Origin: Bacteroidales bacterium
GTDB taxonomy: Bacteria > Bacteroidota > Bacteroidia > Bacteroidales > UBA932
Assembly (NCBI GenBank): GCA_024681565.1
Contig: JAILAO010000164.1
Span: forward strand, 1-12,882
DNA length: 12,882 bases
Direction of reading: 5' to 3'
In this document: positions 6,461 to 12,882 of the stretch, piece by piece
Position numbering within the stretch: the first letter of the stretch is position 1
Layout: every line of letters begins with the position of its first letter
Notes under the pieces: model-generated
What the model saw: only the letters and a program-made list of their open reading frames with translations
Databases searched by the model: none
Told to the model about the DNA's origin: nothing
Translations under genes and position numbers: made by a program

Positions 6461-7570
6461 ATGCACCATCCCACGATTGAAAATACCTGTCGGACCTATC
6501 CGCGTTTCGGACAGCGCCCGGAGACTTCCGCGAAGTACCGGGACGCCATCCTGGCCTGTTCGGATATCGGGCATATCGGAATGAATGTTTCCGAAATCGC
6601 CCGGGAGTTCGGACTGAGCCCGGCGGCCCTGAACAATCAGTTGAGGCGGCATTTCCCGGATGTCATCCCGGAGCGGGAAACGCTGCGCCGCAGGCTCGGC
6701 CTCGCCGACAACTTTTTCCGGGGCGCGACCCGCACGAGCCTGAACCAATATGCCGAAGCCGTGCGTTTGCTGGAGAACACGGACCTGACGATTCCCGAGG
6801 TCGCGGACCGCTGCCGGGTCTCCCAGACAGGTTTGCGCGAGCACGTCCTCTATTACCACAAACGCATTGCCGAAGCCCGGCACATGACGCGTGTCCAGGC
6901 TGCCGGCCGGCAACTCCTCCTGGGCGAGAAAAACGGTTGCAACCAGGCACATGCGCCCCGCCGGGAGACGGTCGAGCGCTATGCCCCGGCCCTGGAGCTG
7001 TTCCGGACCACCTCGCTTCCCATCACGGTTATCTGCTGGCGTTGCGGGGTACGCACCGGAGCCTTCCGCAGTTACCTGCACAAATGGCACAAAGAGGACG
7101 TGCTGCGCCGCCGCGGATTCTCCCTTCCGCCGGACTGGACCGGGGACCGGCTCCCGAAAGTGAAGCGTTACTCTCCTTCCGCGGCGGAACGTTACGCTCC
7201 GGCGATCGAACTGCTCCGCTCCGGAGCCTCTATGCACGATGCCGCCTTTGCCGCCGGCATCACTTCTACGGAGCGTCTCCGCTGTTATGTCAAGGAGCAT
7301 GATCCGGGGCTGGCCGCCCGCGCGAAGGCGGCCAACCGGGTGACGATGTCGAACGGGACATCCTGCAAGCGCGAGAGCTGGGAGCTCTTCCGGGATGCCG
7401 TGGGGGAGTACCTTGATTCGGAGGAACCGGTGACGGTCATCGCCGCCCGGCACGGGCTGAAGGCCAAGTCTTTGCGCACTTTCTTGCGCAAGCATTTCCC
7501 CGAGGCGGTCCTGGCCCGTGCAAGACGTTGCAAAGATAACGAGGATTCGTTATCTTTGCCTGATTTATGA
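6461..7570 (+). CDS. Unrecognised DNA-binding protein with five tandem helix-turn-helix-like repeats, 369 aa
   Basis: I do not recognise a named family. The protein is built from five homologous units of about 43-46 residues, beginning near residues 25, 96, 173, 244 and 309, a period of 65-76. Each has an aromatic (or Leu-Phe) start, an Ala-Ile/Val helix (KYRDAI, QYAEAV, RYAPAL, RYAPAI, LFRDAV), a second helix with a small residue and turn (EIAREFGLS, EVADRCRVS, VICWRCGVR, AAFAAGITS, VIAARHGLK), and a third helix with Leu-Arg and a basic end (LRRHFPDV, LRKHFPEAV). This is a tri-helical, homeodomain-like helix-turn-helix pattern. Basic linkers (ETLRRRLGL, DVLRRRGFSL) connect units. No catalytic domain, signal or membrane segment is visible. 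The start at 6461 is 8 nt after the fimbrial gene stop; an in-frame ATG at 6437 would add eight residues and overlap that gene. Its stop overlaps the uvrB start as ATGA. Probably a sequence-specific DNA-binding regulator, targets unknown. Confidence 0.75.
   Translation: MHHPTIENTCRTYPRFGQRPETSAKYRDAILACSDIGHIGMNVSEIAREFGLSPAALNNQLRRHFPDVIPERETLRRRLGLADNFFRGATRTSLNQYAEAVRLLENTDLTIPEVADRCRVSQTGLREHVLYYHKRIAEARHMTRVQAAGRQLLLGEKNGCNQAHAPRRETVERYAPALELFRTTSLPITVICWRCGVRTGAFRSYLHKWHKEDVLRRRGFSLPPDWTGDRLPKVKRYSPSAAERYAPAIELLRSGASMHDAAFAAGITSTERLRCYVKEHDPGLAARAKAANRVTMSNGTSCKRESWELFRDAVGEYLDSEEPVTVIAARHGLKAKSLRTFLRKHFPEAVLARARRCKDNEDSLSLPDL
7528..7558 (+). promoter_or_regulatory. Bacteroidetes-type -33/-7 promoter for uvrB
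   Basis: TTG at 7528-7530 and TATCTTTG at 7551-7558 are separated by 20 nt, matching the Bacteroidetes housekeeping sigma consensus (TTTG or TTG, 19-21 nt, TAnnTTTG). A start site a few bases after the -7 box falls at about 7561-7567, against the uvrB ATG at 7567. It lies inside the 3' end of the preceding gene. The match is seen directly; use in the cell is inferred. Confidence 0.7.
7530..7559. repeat. Perfect 13-bp inverted repeat overlapping the uvrB promoter
   Basis: The left arm GCAAAGATAACGA (7530-7542) and right arm TCGTTATCTTTGC (7547-7559) are exact reverse complements around a 4-nt loop (GGAT). Both arms lie in the last codons of the helix-turn-helix gene, yet the right arm holds the -7 promoter box, and the complement of the left arm reads TATCTTTGC on the minus strand. 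It could be an operator, a pair of opposed -7 boxes, or an RNA hairpin in read-through messages. No run of U follows, so it is a poor rho-independent terminator. Confidence 0.85.
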
Positions 7571-9750
7571 AATTTCAACTCGAGTCCGAATACAAACCCG
7601 CCGGTGACCAGCCGGAAGCCATCGAACAGCTTTGCTCCGCCCTGGAAGCCGGGGTCGGCGACGTGACCCTGCTCGGTGTCACGGGCTCGGGGAAAACTTT
7701 CACGATGGCGGGCGTCATCGAACGCCTGCAGCGTCCGGCCCTGATCCTGAGCCACAACAAAACGCTCGCAGCCCAGCTCTACGGGGAGTTCAAATCCTTT
7801 TTCCCGCACAATGCGGTGGAGTATTTCGTCTCCTATTACGATTATTATCAGCCGGAGGCTTACATCCCCACTACGGATACCTATATCGAAAAGGACCTGA
7901 GCATCAACGACCAGATCGAAAAACTGCGCCTGAGTGCCGCCAGCGCCTTGCTGAGCGGCCGGCGCGACGTGATCGTGGTATCTTCCGTGTCCTGTCTGTA
8001 CGGCATCGGCAATCCGGAGGATTTCCATGCGCAGACCGTTCCGGTCCGGCGCGGGGAGACCCGCAGCCTCACCGGTCTGCTGTACCGCCTGGTGGATGCC
8101 CTTTACAACCGCACCGAGGTGGAGTTCAAGCGGGGGACCTTCCGGGTCCGGGGCGATACGGTGGACGTCTATCTCGGCGGCTCGGACGATGCCGTGCGTA
8201 TCGAGTTCTTCGGGGACGAAGTGGACGGCCTCAGCCTGATCGATCCCGTGACCGGGGCCAAGCGGGAGGATATCGACGAGATCAATATCTACCCGGCCGG
8301 CAATTTCGTGACCACGAAAGAGCGGAGCACCGCCGCGGTCTCGCATATCCAGGACGATCTGGTACGTCAGATGGAGTATTTCGAGAGCATCGACAAGGGG
8401 ATCGAGGCCAAGCGTCTCAAGCAGCGGGTGGAATATGACCTGGAGATGATCAAAGAGATGGGCTACTGCCCCGGCATCGAGAATTATTCCCGCTATTTCG
8501 ACGGCCGCAAGGAGGGACAGCGTCCTTTCTGTCTGATCGATTATTTCCCCAAGGATTTCATCACGTTCGTGGATGAAAGCCACGTGACCCTTCCGCAGGT
8601 CCATGCGATGTACGGCGGGGACCATTCGCGGAAATCCGTCCTGATCGAATATGGGTTCCGCCTTCCGGCCGCCGCCGACAACCGGCCGCTCAAATTCGAG
8701 GAATTCGAGGCCCTGACGGGCCAGAAAGTCTATGTCAGCGCTACGCCGGCGGATTATGAGCTGGAGAAGTCCGAGGGCCTGGTGGTCGAGCAGGTGGTCC
8801 GCCCGACCGGCCTGCTGGATCCTCCCATCCAGGTGCGGCCGACCAAGAACCAGGTGGACGACCTGGTGGAGGAGATCCGCGTCCGGGCGGAGCGTGATGA
8901 ACGAACGCTGGTCACGACGCTTACCAAGCGGATGGCCGAGGAATTGGACGAGTACCTGCGGCGTATCGGGATCCGTGTCCGCTATATCCATTCCGATGTG
9001 GATACGGCGGACCGCGTGGAGATCATCGAAGACTTCAAGAACGGGCTTTTCGATGTCCTGGTGGGGGTCAACCTCCTGCGTGAAGGACTGGATATCCCGA
9101 CCGTCTCGCTGGTCGCCATCCTGGATGCCGACAAGGAGGGCTTCCTGCGTACCGCCCGCGCCCTGACCCAGACGGCCGGCCGCGCCGCGCGCAACGTCAA
9201 CGGCCTGGTGATCATGTACGCCGATTCGGTTACCCCGTCGATGGACCAGACCATCCGGGAGACGGACCGGCGGCGCAAGAAACAGATCGAGTACAACAAA
9301 CTCCATCATATCACGCCGAAGCAGATCGAGGTGAAACAGAACATCCTGGCCGGCGAGCTGGCTTCCCGCGGAGGCGGAAAACCGGTCCGTCCGGGCCTGG
9401 CGAACGGCACGACCGGACGGGTCAGCGCCGCCAATTCCTATGATGATCCGACCTATATCCCCAATCCTTCGGACCTGGGCCGCGGATCGGTGAGCGTCGG
9501 TTTCGGCCATGATTCCAAGCGCAATGCGGGTGACGCCTACAGGGACGGTTATGTGACGGCCGATCTTGCCGCCGTCCTGCAGGATCCGGTGATCCGTTCG
9601 ATGTCCCGGGAGCAGATCGAGAAAATGGCGGAGGAAGACCGCCGCCGGATGAAGAAGGCCGCGGCCGACCTCGATTTTGCGCAGGCAGCCCGTTACCGCG
9701 ACGAGATGTGGGCCCTGCAGGAGTACCTCAAAGTTTGGAAAGAGAAATGA
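7567..9750 (+). CDS. uvrB: Excinuclease ABC subunit B (UvrB)
   Basis: UvrB is the damage-verifying helicase-like ATPase of bacterial nucleotide excision repair; it receives DNA from UvrA and recruits UvrC. The protein starts with the family N-terminus (YKPAGDQPEAIEQL). It has the Walker A box GVTGSGKT at 37-44, the DNA-clamping beta-hairpin region YYDYYQPEAY at 90-99, the DESH Walker B at 336-339, helicase motifs GVNLLREGLDIP and QTAGRAAR, and a C-terminal UVR motif at about 682-717. It is 727 residues, longer than the roughly 670 usual for the family; the extra length lies in a Gly-rich linker at about 592-673. The start is fixed by an in-frame TGA at 7561-7563. The ATG overlaps the upstream stop as ATGA, and the stop overlaps the next gene in the same way. 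It probably has its own near-leaderless transcript plus read-through. Confidence 0.98.
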   Translation: MKFQLESEYKPAGDQPEAIEQLCSALEAGVGDVTLLGVTGSGKTFTMAGVIERLQRPALILSHNKTLAAQLYGEFKSFFPHNAVEYFVSYYDYYQPEAYIPTTDTYIEKDLSINDQIEKLRLSAASALLSGRRDVIVVSSVSCLYGIGNPEDFHAQTVPVRRGETRSLTGLLYRLVDALYNRTEVEFKRGTFRVRGDTVDVYLGGSDDAVRIEFFGDEVDGLSLIDPVTGAKREDIDEINIYPAGNFVTTKERSTAAVSHIQDDLVRQMEYFESIDKGIEAKRLKQRVEYDLEMIKEMGYCPGIENYSRYFDGRKEGQRPFCLIDYFPKDFITFVDESHVTLPQVHAMYGGDHSRKSVLIEYGFRLPAAADNRPLKFEEFEALTGQKVYVSATPADYELEKSEGLVVEQVVRPTGLLDPPIQVRPTKNQVDDLVEEIRVRAERDERTLVTTLTKRMAEELDEYLRRIGIRVRYIHSDVDTADRVEIIEDFKNGLFDVLVGVNLLREGLDIPTVSLVAILDADKEGFLRTARALTQTAGRAARNVNGLVIMYADSVTPSMDQTIRETDRRRKKQIEYNKLHHITPKQIEVKQNILAGELASRGGGKPVRPGLANGTTGRVSAANSYDDPTYIPNPSDLGRGSVSVGFGHDSKRNAGDAYRDGYVTADLAAVLQDPVIRSMSREQIEKMAEEDRRRMKKAAADLDFAQAARYRDEMWALQEYLKVWKEK

Positions 9751-11102
9751 AAAGATACCAGATATCCCTCTTTATGTTTTCGGTCATCGCCCTGCTGGCG
9801 GTTCTCTGTGCTGTCTTTCCGGAGGGAGGATGGTTGGGACTGCGCTTCCCGCAGCTCTCCACGGTCCTCTCCGCGTCCGAACCCGAGACCGGCCCTTCTC
9901 CGGAGGAGCTGATCGCGCAGCGTCGGGCCGCCGTGCTTGCCGCGGAGAAAGACCAGTACCATGCCTTCTTCCGGGAGGATCCGGCCCGTTTCTACCTGCC
10001 GGATGACGATGTCCGTTTTTTCGATCCGCTCTTTGCGGCCCTGGACCAGGCGGAGACGCATCCGCTGCGCGTGGTGCATTACGGAGACTCCCAGATCGAG
10101 GAGGACCGTATCACCGGGACCATCCGGGAGTGCCTCCAGGAGCATTTCGGGGGAAGTGGTCCGGGCATGATGCCGCTGCGCCGGCGCGCTACGCCCCGTG
10201 TGGGTGGGGGCGGCACGGCCGAATTGGACCGCTATTATGTTTTCGGTGATTCCGACCACCGGGCCGGGATCCGCCAATACGGTCCTTTTGCCGATTTCAC
10301 CCGTCTGGATACCGTGGCGACATTCTCATATTATCCCGTCCGCAGCCGGGACAAAGGCCAGAGCACCTATGAGCGGGTGACCCTGGTGGCCGGCAACCTG
10401 CGCAGCAATCTTTCCGTTTCGGTCAAGGGGGACAGGAGGACGGTCGAGCCGGGGGAGAGCCTCTCCTTCGTCCGTTTCGATCTGCCGGACAGTTCCGCGC
10501 GCGTGTCGCTGACCCTGTCCGGTTATGCCGACCTCTACGGCGTGCTGCTCGACGGCAAATCGGGCGTGCGGATGGACAATGTCCCGATGCGCGGCTGTTC
10601 CGGTACGATCTTTACCTCGCTGGACGGTGCGCAGCTCCGGGCCTTCTACCGGGAGGAGAACGTCCGCCTGATCCTGCTGCAATACGGCGGCAACAGCGTG
10701 CCTTATCTCAAGACGGACAAGAGCATTTCGACATATCTCGAGTCTATCCGCAAACAGATCCGTTATCTGCAGGGCCTGGCTCCCGATGCCAGGATTGTCT
10801 TTATCGGTCCCTCCGATATGGCTACGGTGGTGAGCGGCAAACGACAGACCTATCCGAGGCTGCCGGGCATCGTGGACTCCCTGAAAGTCGCCGCGACGGA
10901 GTCCGGCGCCGCTTATTGGGATATCTACGGCGTGATGGGCGGCGAGAATTCGATGGTCCAATGGGTGTCTGCGCGCCCCGCCCTCGCCGGTTCCGATTAT
11001 GTCCATTTCACGCTTGCCGGTTCCCAGCGGGTCGGCGAGATGTTCAACGACGCCCTGCTGCTGTACTACGAATATTATCGTTGGAGGAAAAAGCATGAAT
11101 AG
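9747..11102 (+). CDS. SGNH/GDSL hydrolase-family protein, membrane-anchored, 451 aa
   Basis: An N-terminal hydrophobic segment (about residues 6-24) should anchor or export the protein. A short spacer with a helical Ala/Glu-rich stretch precedes the catalytic domain. Block I is HYGDSQIE with nucleophile candidate Ser115 (G113-D114-S115). A central LLQYGGNS supplies Gly and Asn316. Near the end, SDYVHFT supplies the Asp417-x-x-His420 pair, so all four SGNH positions appear present. By family knowledge such proteins are esterases or acetyltransferases of cell-surface glycans and are often paired with MBOAT proteins, as here. The start at 9747 overlaps the uvrB stop (ATGA) and directly precedes the hydrophobic segment, so it is preferred over an ATG at 9708 that would run 43 nt into uvrB. 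The substrate is unknown; an O-acetylation role is inferred from the neighbours. Confidence 0.82.
   Translation: MKRYQISLFMFSVIALLAVLCAVFPEGGWLGLRFPQLSTVLSASEPETGPSPEELIAQRRAAVLAAEKDQYHAFFREDPARFYLPDDDVRFFDPLFAALDQAETHPLRVVHYGDSQIEEDRITGTIRECLQEHFGGSGPGMMPLRRRATPRVGGGGTAELDRYYVFGDSDHRAGIRQYGPFADFTRLDTVATFSYYPVRSRDKGQSTYERVTLVAGNLRSNLSVSVKGDRRTVEPGESLSFVRFDLPDSSARVSLTLSGYADLYGVLLDGKSGVRMDNVPMRGCSGTIFTSLDGAQLRAFYREENVRLILLQYGGNSVPYLKTDKSISTYLESIRKQIRYLQGLAPDARIVFIGPSDMATVVSGKRQTYPRLPGIVDSLKVAATESGAAYWDIYGVMGGENSMVQWVSARPALAGSDYVHFTLAGSQRVGEMFNDALLLYYEYYRWRKKHE
11083..11087 (+). promoter_or_regulatory. Shine-Dalgarno-like GGAGG
   Basis: GGAGG lies 7 nt before the ATG at 11095, inside the end of the upstream SGNH gene. 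It supports that start over an upstream in-frame ATG at 10999. Such sites are unusual in Bacteroidales, and this could be a chance result of the Trp-Arg codons it encodes. Confidence 0.4.
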
Positions 11103-12393
11103 GCTGCTCCGGCATATCCTCCTGGCCGTACCCCTCCTTTGCCTGGCCTTGCCGGCCGGCGCACAGGAGCCGCTGCGCGACTCGCTGATTCTGCAGCGTG
11201 ACTCGCTGGAGTTGTTGCTGGATTCCCTGCACGCCGACCTGCCCGCATGTGTGCATGCGGATCAGTCCGTGCTGATCTTTCCGGGTTCCCGGATGGCGCA
11301 GGATGCTTTTTATGCCAAACTGGATACGTTGGTGGCCACGGGCCGGGGCAATGTCAATATCTGGCACATCGGGGGTTCCCACGTGCAGGCGGCCTATTTC
11401 CCCAACCAGATCCGGGACAACATCGATTCGCTGACGCTTCGCGGCGACCGCGGCTTCCTGTTCCCGATGCGGCTGGCTGCGACCAATTCGGACCGGTCCT
11501 ACCGCATCCGTACGACAGGGGAGTGGGTGGCGCCGATCCTGACGCGCTCCACCGATGTCCGCCGGCCGCGGTACGGGGTGACCGGCTTCGGCGCCCGGAC
11601 GGCGAGTCCGGACGCGTCGGTGAGCTTCCATCTCAATCCGGACGGTTCCGACCTCTGGTCCTGCGAGGGCCTGCGCGTGATGGGCTACGGCTCTTCGGAC
11701 CGGGCCTATCCCTATATCATCTGTCTCGCGGACACGCTGCGCTTCGACTTCGAGCCGCAGACCCACAGCTACCTCTTCTACCTGCCGGCCCCGACGGACA
11801 GCGCACGCGTGCAGTTCCACGTTCCCGAGGGGGAGGAATTCACCCTCACGGGCCTGCAGCCCATCAGCTGGCGGCCGGGTGTCAATTATTTCGCCTCCGG
11901 CGTCAACGGGGCGGCCCTGCCGTCCTGGCTCGACCGCTGCGAGGATCTGGAGCGTGACCTGCGCCTCGTGCGCCCGGACCTGGCGATCTTTGCCGTGGGT
12001 ATCAACGATTCCGCGGTGAGCGTCAAGGACTTCAAGCCCGAGCGCTTCAAGGAGAACTACCGCCGCCTGATCGCGATGGTGCGCCGGGTCAGTCCGGACT
12101 GCGCCTTCATCTTCGTGACCAACAATGACAGTTACCGCTATGTGCGGCGTGGGATGAGCTGGAACGGAAACGGCGAAGCCGTGCGGCAGGCGATGATGGA
12201 ACTGGCGGAAGAATACGGCGCCGGGGTCTGGGACCTCTATGCCGTCATGGGTGGGGCGCACACGGTCGAGGAATGGCGTGACGCGGGCCTGGCCAAGGCG
12301 GACCGGCTGCATTTTACGGACGTGGGATACAAACTGCTGGGCGACCTCTTCGTGGATGCGCTGATGGCGGACAAACAAAAAAACAGTAAGTAA
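11095..12393 (+). CDS. SGNH hydrolase-like secreted protein, variant GGSH block, 432 aa
   Basis: A signal peptide (MNRLLRHILLAVPLLCLALPAGA, cleaved after Ala23; no lipobox at Cys16 because Leu precedes it) exports the protein. A heptad-like Asp-Ser-Leu-rich helix (LRDSLILQRDSLELLLDSL) follows. The SGNH domain starts with HIGGSHVQA, where Gly94 replaces the Asp of GDS but Ser95 remains. Later come VGINDS with Asn304 and DRLHFTD with Asp403 and His406. It resembles the preceding protein in its ending (WD-x-YxVMGG, then Asp-x-x-His-Phe-Thr), so the two are divergent paralogues. The start lies 8 nt inside the previous gene and has a clear GGAGG at 11083-11087, 7 nt upstream, uncommon for this phylum. 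It is followed 2 nt later by the MBOAT gene. Probably acts outside the inner membrane on a polysaccharide in an O-acetylation pathway. Confidence 0.8.
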   Translation: MNRLLRHILLAVPLLCLALPAGAQEPLRDSLILQRDSLELLLDSLHADLPACVHADQSVLIFPGSRMAQDAFYAKLDTLVATGRGNVNIWHIGGSHVQAAYFPNQIRDNIDSLTLRGDRGFLFPMRLAATNSDRSYRIRTTGEWVAPILTRSTDVRRPRYGVTGFGARTASPDASVSFHLNPDGSDLWSCEGLRVMGYGSSDRAYPYIICLADTLRFDFEPQTHSYLFYLPAPTDSARVQFHVPEGEEFTLTGLQPISWRPGVNYFASGVNGAALPSWLDRCEDLERDLRLVRPDLAIFAVGINDSAVSVKDFKPERFKENYRRLIAMVRRVSPDCAFIFVTNNDSYRYVRRGMSWNGNGEAVRQAMMELAEEYGAGVWDLYAVMGGAHTVEEWRDAGLAKADRLHFTDVGYKLLGDLFVDALMADKQKNSK

Positions 12394-12395
12394 AG

Positions 12396-12882
12396 ATGGA
12401 CCTGGGCGGCATATCTGCTTTCCTGCAACGCCTGTTCGGCTTCGACCCGAACTCGCCGCTGCTGTTTACCCAATTCTACTTCTGGGCGTTCTTTGCGCTG
12501 GTGTATGCCGTCTTTGCGCTGATCGGCAACAAGCGCCTGCTGCGCAACGCTTTCCTGTTCTTTGTCAGCCTGATCTTCTACTACAAGACCAGCGGCCTGT
12601 CGGTGCTGATCCTCATTTTCGTGACCTGCTCGGATTTCTTCATCGCGCGGCGCATCGCTTCGGCGAAGCGGCCCGGGCCCAGGAAGGCCTGGCTCATCCT
12701 GAGCGTGTGCATCGACCTGCTGATCCTCTGCTATTTCAAGTACTCCTATTTCTTCGCCGATTTCGTGCATTCGCTCACGGGCCTGGAACTCAAGGTGGTC
12801 AACGTGTTCGGCGTGCTGGGCAACGCCCTGGCGGGCGCGGAGCGCTTCAGTGTGGACAGCATCGTGCTGCCGGTGGGCATCT
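12396..12882 (+). CDS. MBOAT family (AlgI-like) O-acyltransferase, 3'-truncated
   Basis: The frame opens at ATG 12396, 2 nt after the preceding stop and just after an in-frame TAA at 12387-12389, and runs out of the window with 162 codons visible. It has hydrophobic membrane segments at about residues 25-44, 50-75 and 90-110, with a Tyr-Phe-Lys-Tyr step (LLILCYFKYSYFF) typical of AlgI-like membrane-bound O-acyltransferases. The last visible residues VLPVGI match the start of the family's conserved ILPVGISF segment. The catalytic His lies beyond the window. MBOAT proteins move acyl groups across the cytoplasmic membrane, in this class usually for O-acetylation of secreted or surface polysaccharide, working with SGNH partners such as the two genes upstream. 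Family identity is well supported; the glycan acceptor is unknown. Confidence 0.85.
   Translation, partial: MDLGGISAFLQRLFGFDPNSPLLFTQFYFWAFFALVYAVFALIGNKRLLRNAFLFFVSLIFYYKTSGLSVLILIFVTCSDFFIARRIASAKRPGPRKAWLILSVCIDLLILCYFKYSYFFADFVHSLTGLELKVVNVFGVLGNALAGAERFSVDSIVLPVGI

Noticed and set aside
7530..7559. The palindrome as a LexA/SOS box controlling uvrB
   Set aside because: Neither the CTG-N10-CAG nor the GAAC-N4-GTTC pattern is present, so no known SOS operator is matched.
7530..7566. The palindrome as a rho-independent terminator of the helix-turn-helix gene
   Set aside because: The stem is AT-rich in its middle and is followed by CTGATTT rather than a U-run; it also precedes the stop codon of the gene it would end.
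7285..9510. Minus-strand open frame of 741 codons opposite uvrB
   Set aside because: uvrB on the + strand is certain. The reverse frame is open because stop codons are rare in the complement of this GC-rich codon use; its product has no motif.
11044..12378. Minus-strand open frame of 444 codons opposite the second SGNH gene
   Set aside because: Antisense to a gene with intact SGNH motifs; the product is a His/Arg/Val-rich mirror without domains.
1..12882. tRNA, rRNA, CRISPR array, insertion sequence or riboswitch
   Set aside because: No cloverleaf-like region, regular direct repeats, transposase or long untranslated leader could be seen; coding sequence fills practically the whole window.

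Overview
The window looks like chromosomal DNA from a GC-rich member of the Bacteroidales. Three things point there: a row of fimbrillin-type (Mfa/FimA-like) lipoproteins, a promoter of the Bacteroidetes -33/-7 type (TTG, 20 nt, TATCTTTG) rather than -35/-10, and mostly absent Shine-Dalgarno sequences. The genus cannot be fixed from the sequence alone. All nine genes lie on the + strand. Gaps are 2 to 11 nt, or neighbouring reading frames overlap by 4 to 8 nt. There is no gene-free stretch of any size, and I see no tRNA, rRNA, CRISPR array, insertion sequence or clear rho-independent terminator.

Region A (2-6452) is a fimbrial cluster. It holds a 5'-truncated fimbrillin-like protein, three more fimbrillin-like lipoproteins of 340-387 residues, and a large 781-residue lipoprotein. 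The large one ends in a cysteine-bearing FISUMP/lectin-like module and is the best candidate for a tip or adhesin subunit. The four complete genes each have a lipobox, an alternating hydrophobic strand, and then a T-K or S-K step where type V pilins are normally trimmed.

Region B (6461-9750) holds an unrecognised DNA-binding protein built from five tandem helix-turn-helix-like repeats, followed by uvrB. The two frames overlap at ATGA. A perfect 13-bp inverted repeat with a 4-nt loop sits in the last codons of the repeat protein, 7 nt before the uvrB start. It contains a well-formed promoter -7 box, and the same box appears on the opposite strand. Transcription from this promoter would begin at or within a few bases of the uvrB ATG, so uvrB probably has its own near-leaderless transcript.

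Region C (9747-12882) starts with an ATGA overlap with the uvrB stop. It holds two successive SGNH/GDSL-type proteins and the beginning of an MBOAT (AlgI-like) membrane O-acyltransferase that is cut by the window end. Together these resemble a cell-envelope polysaccharide O-acetylation cassette, with MBOAT carrying acyl groups across the membrane and SGNH proteins transferring or removing them outside.

The most distinctive elements are the five-repeat helix-turn-helix protein and the palindromic promoter directly after it. No known defence or mobile system was recognised.
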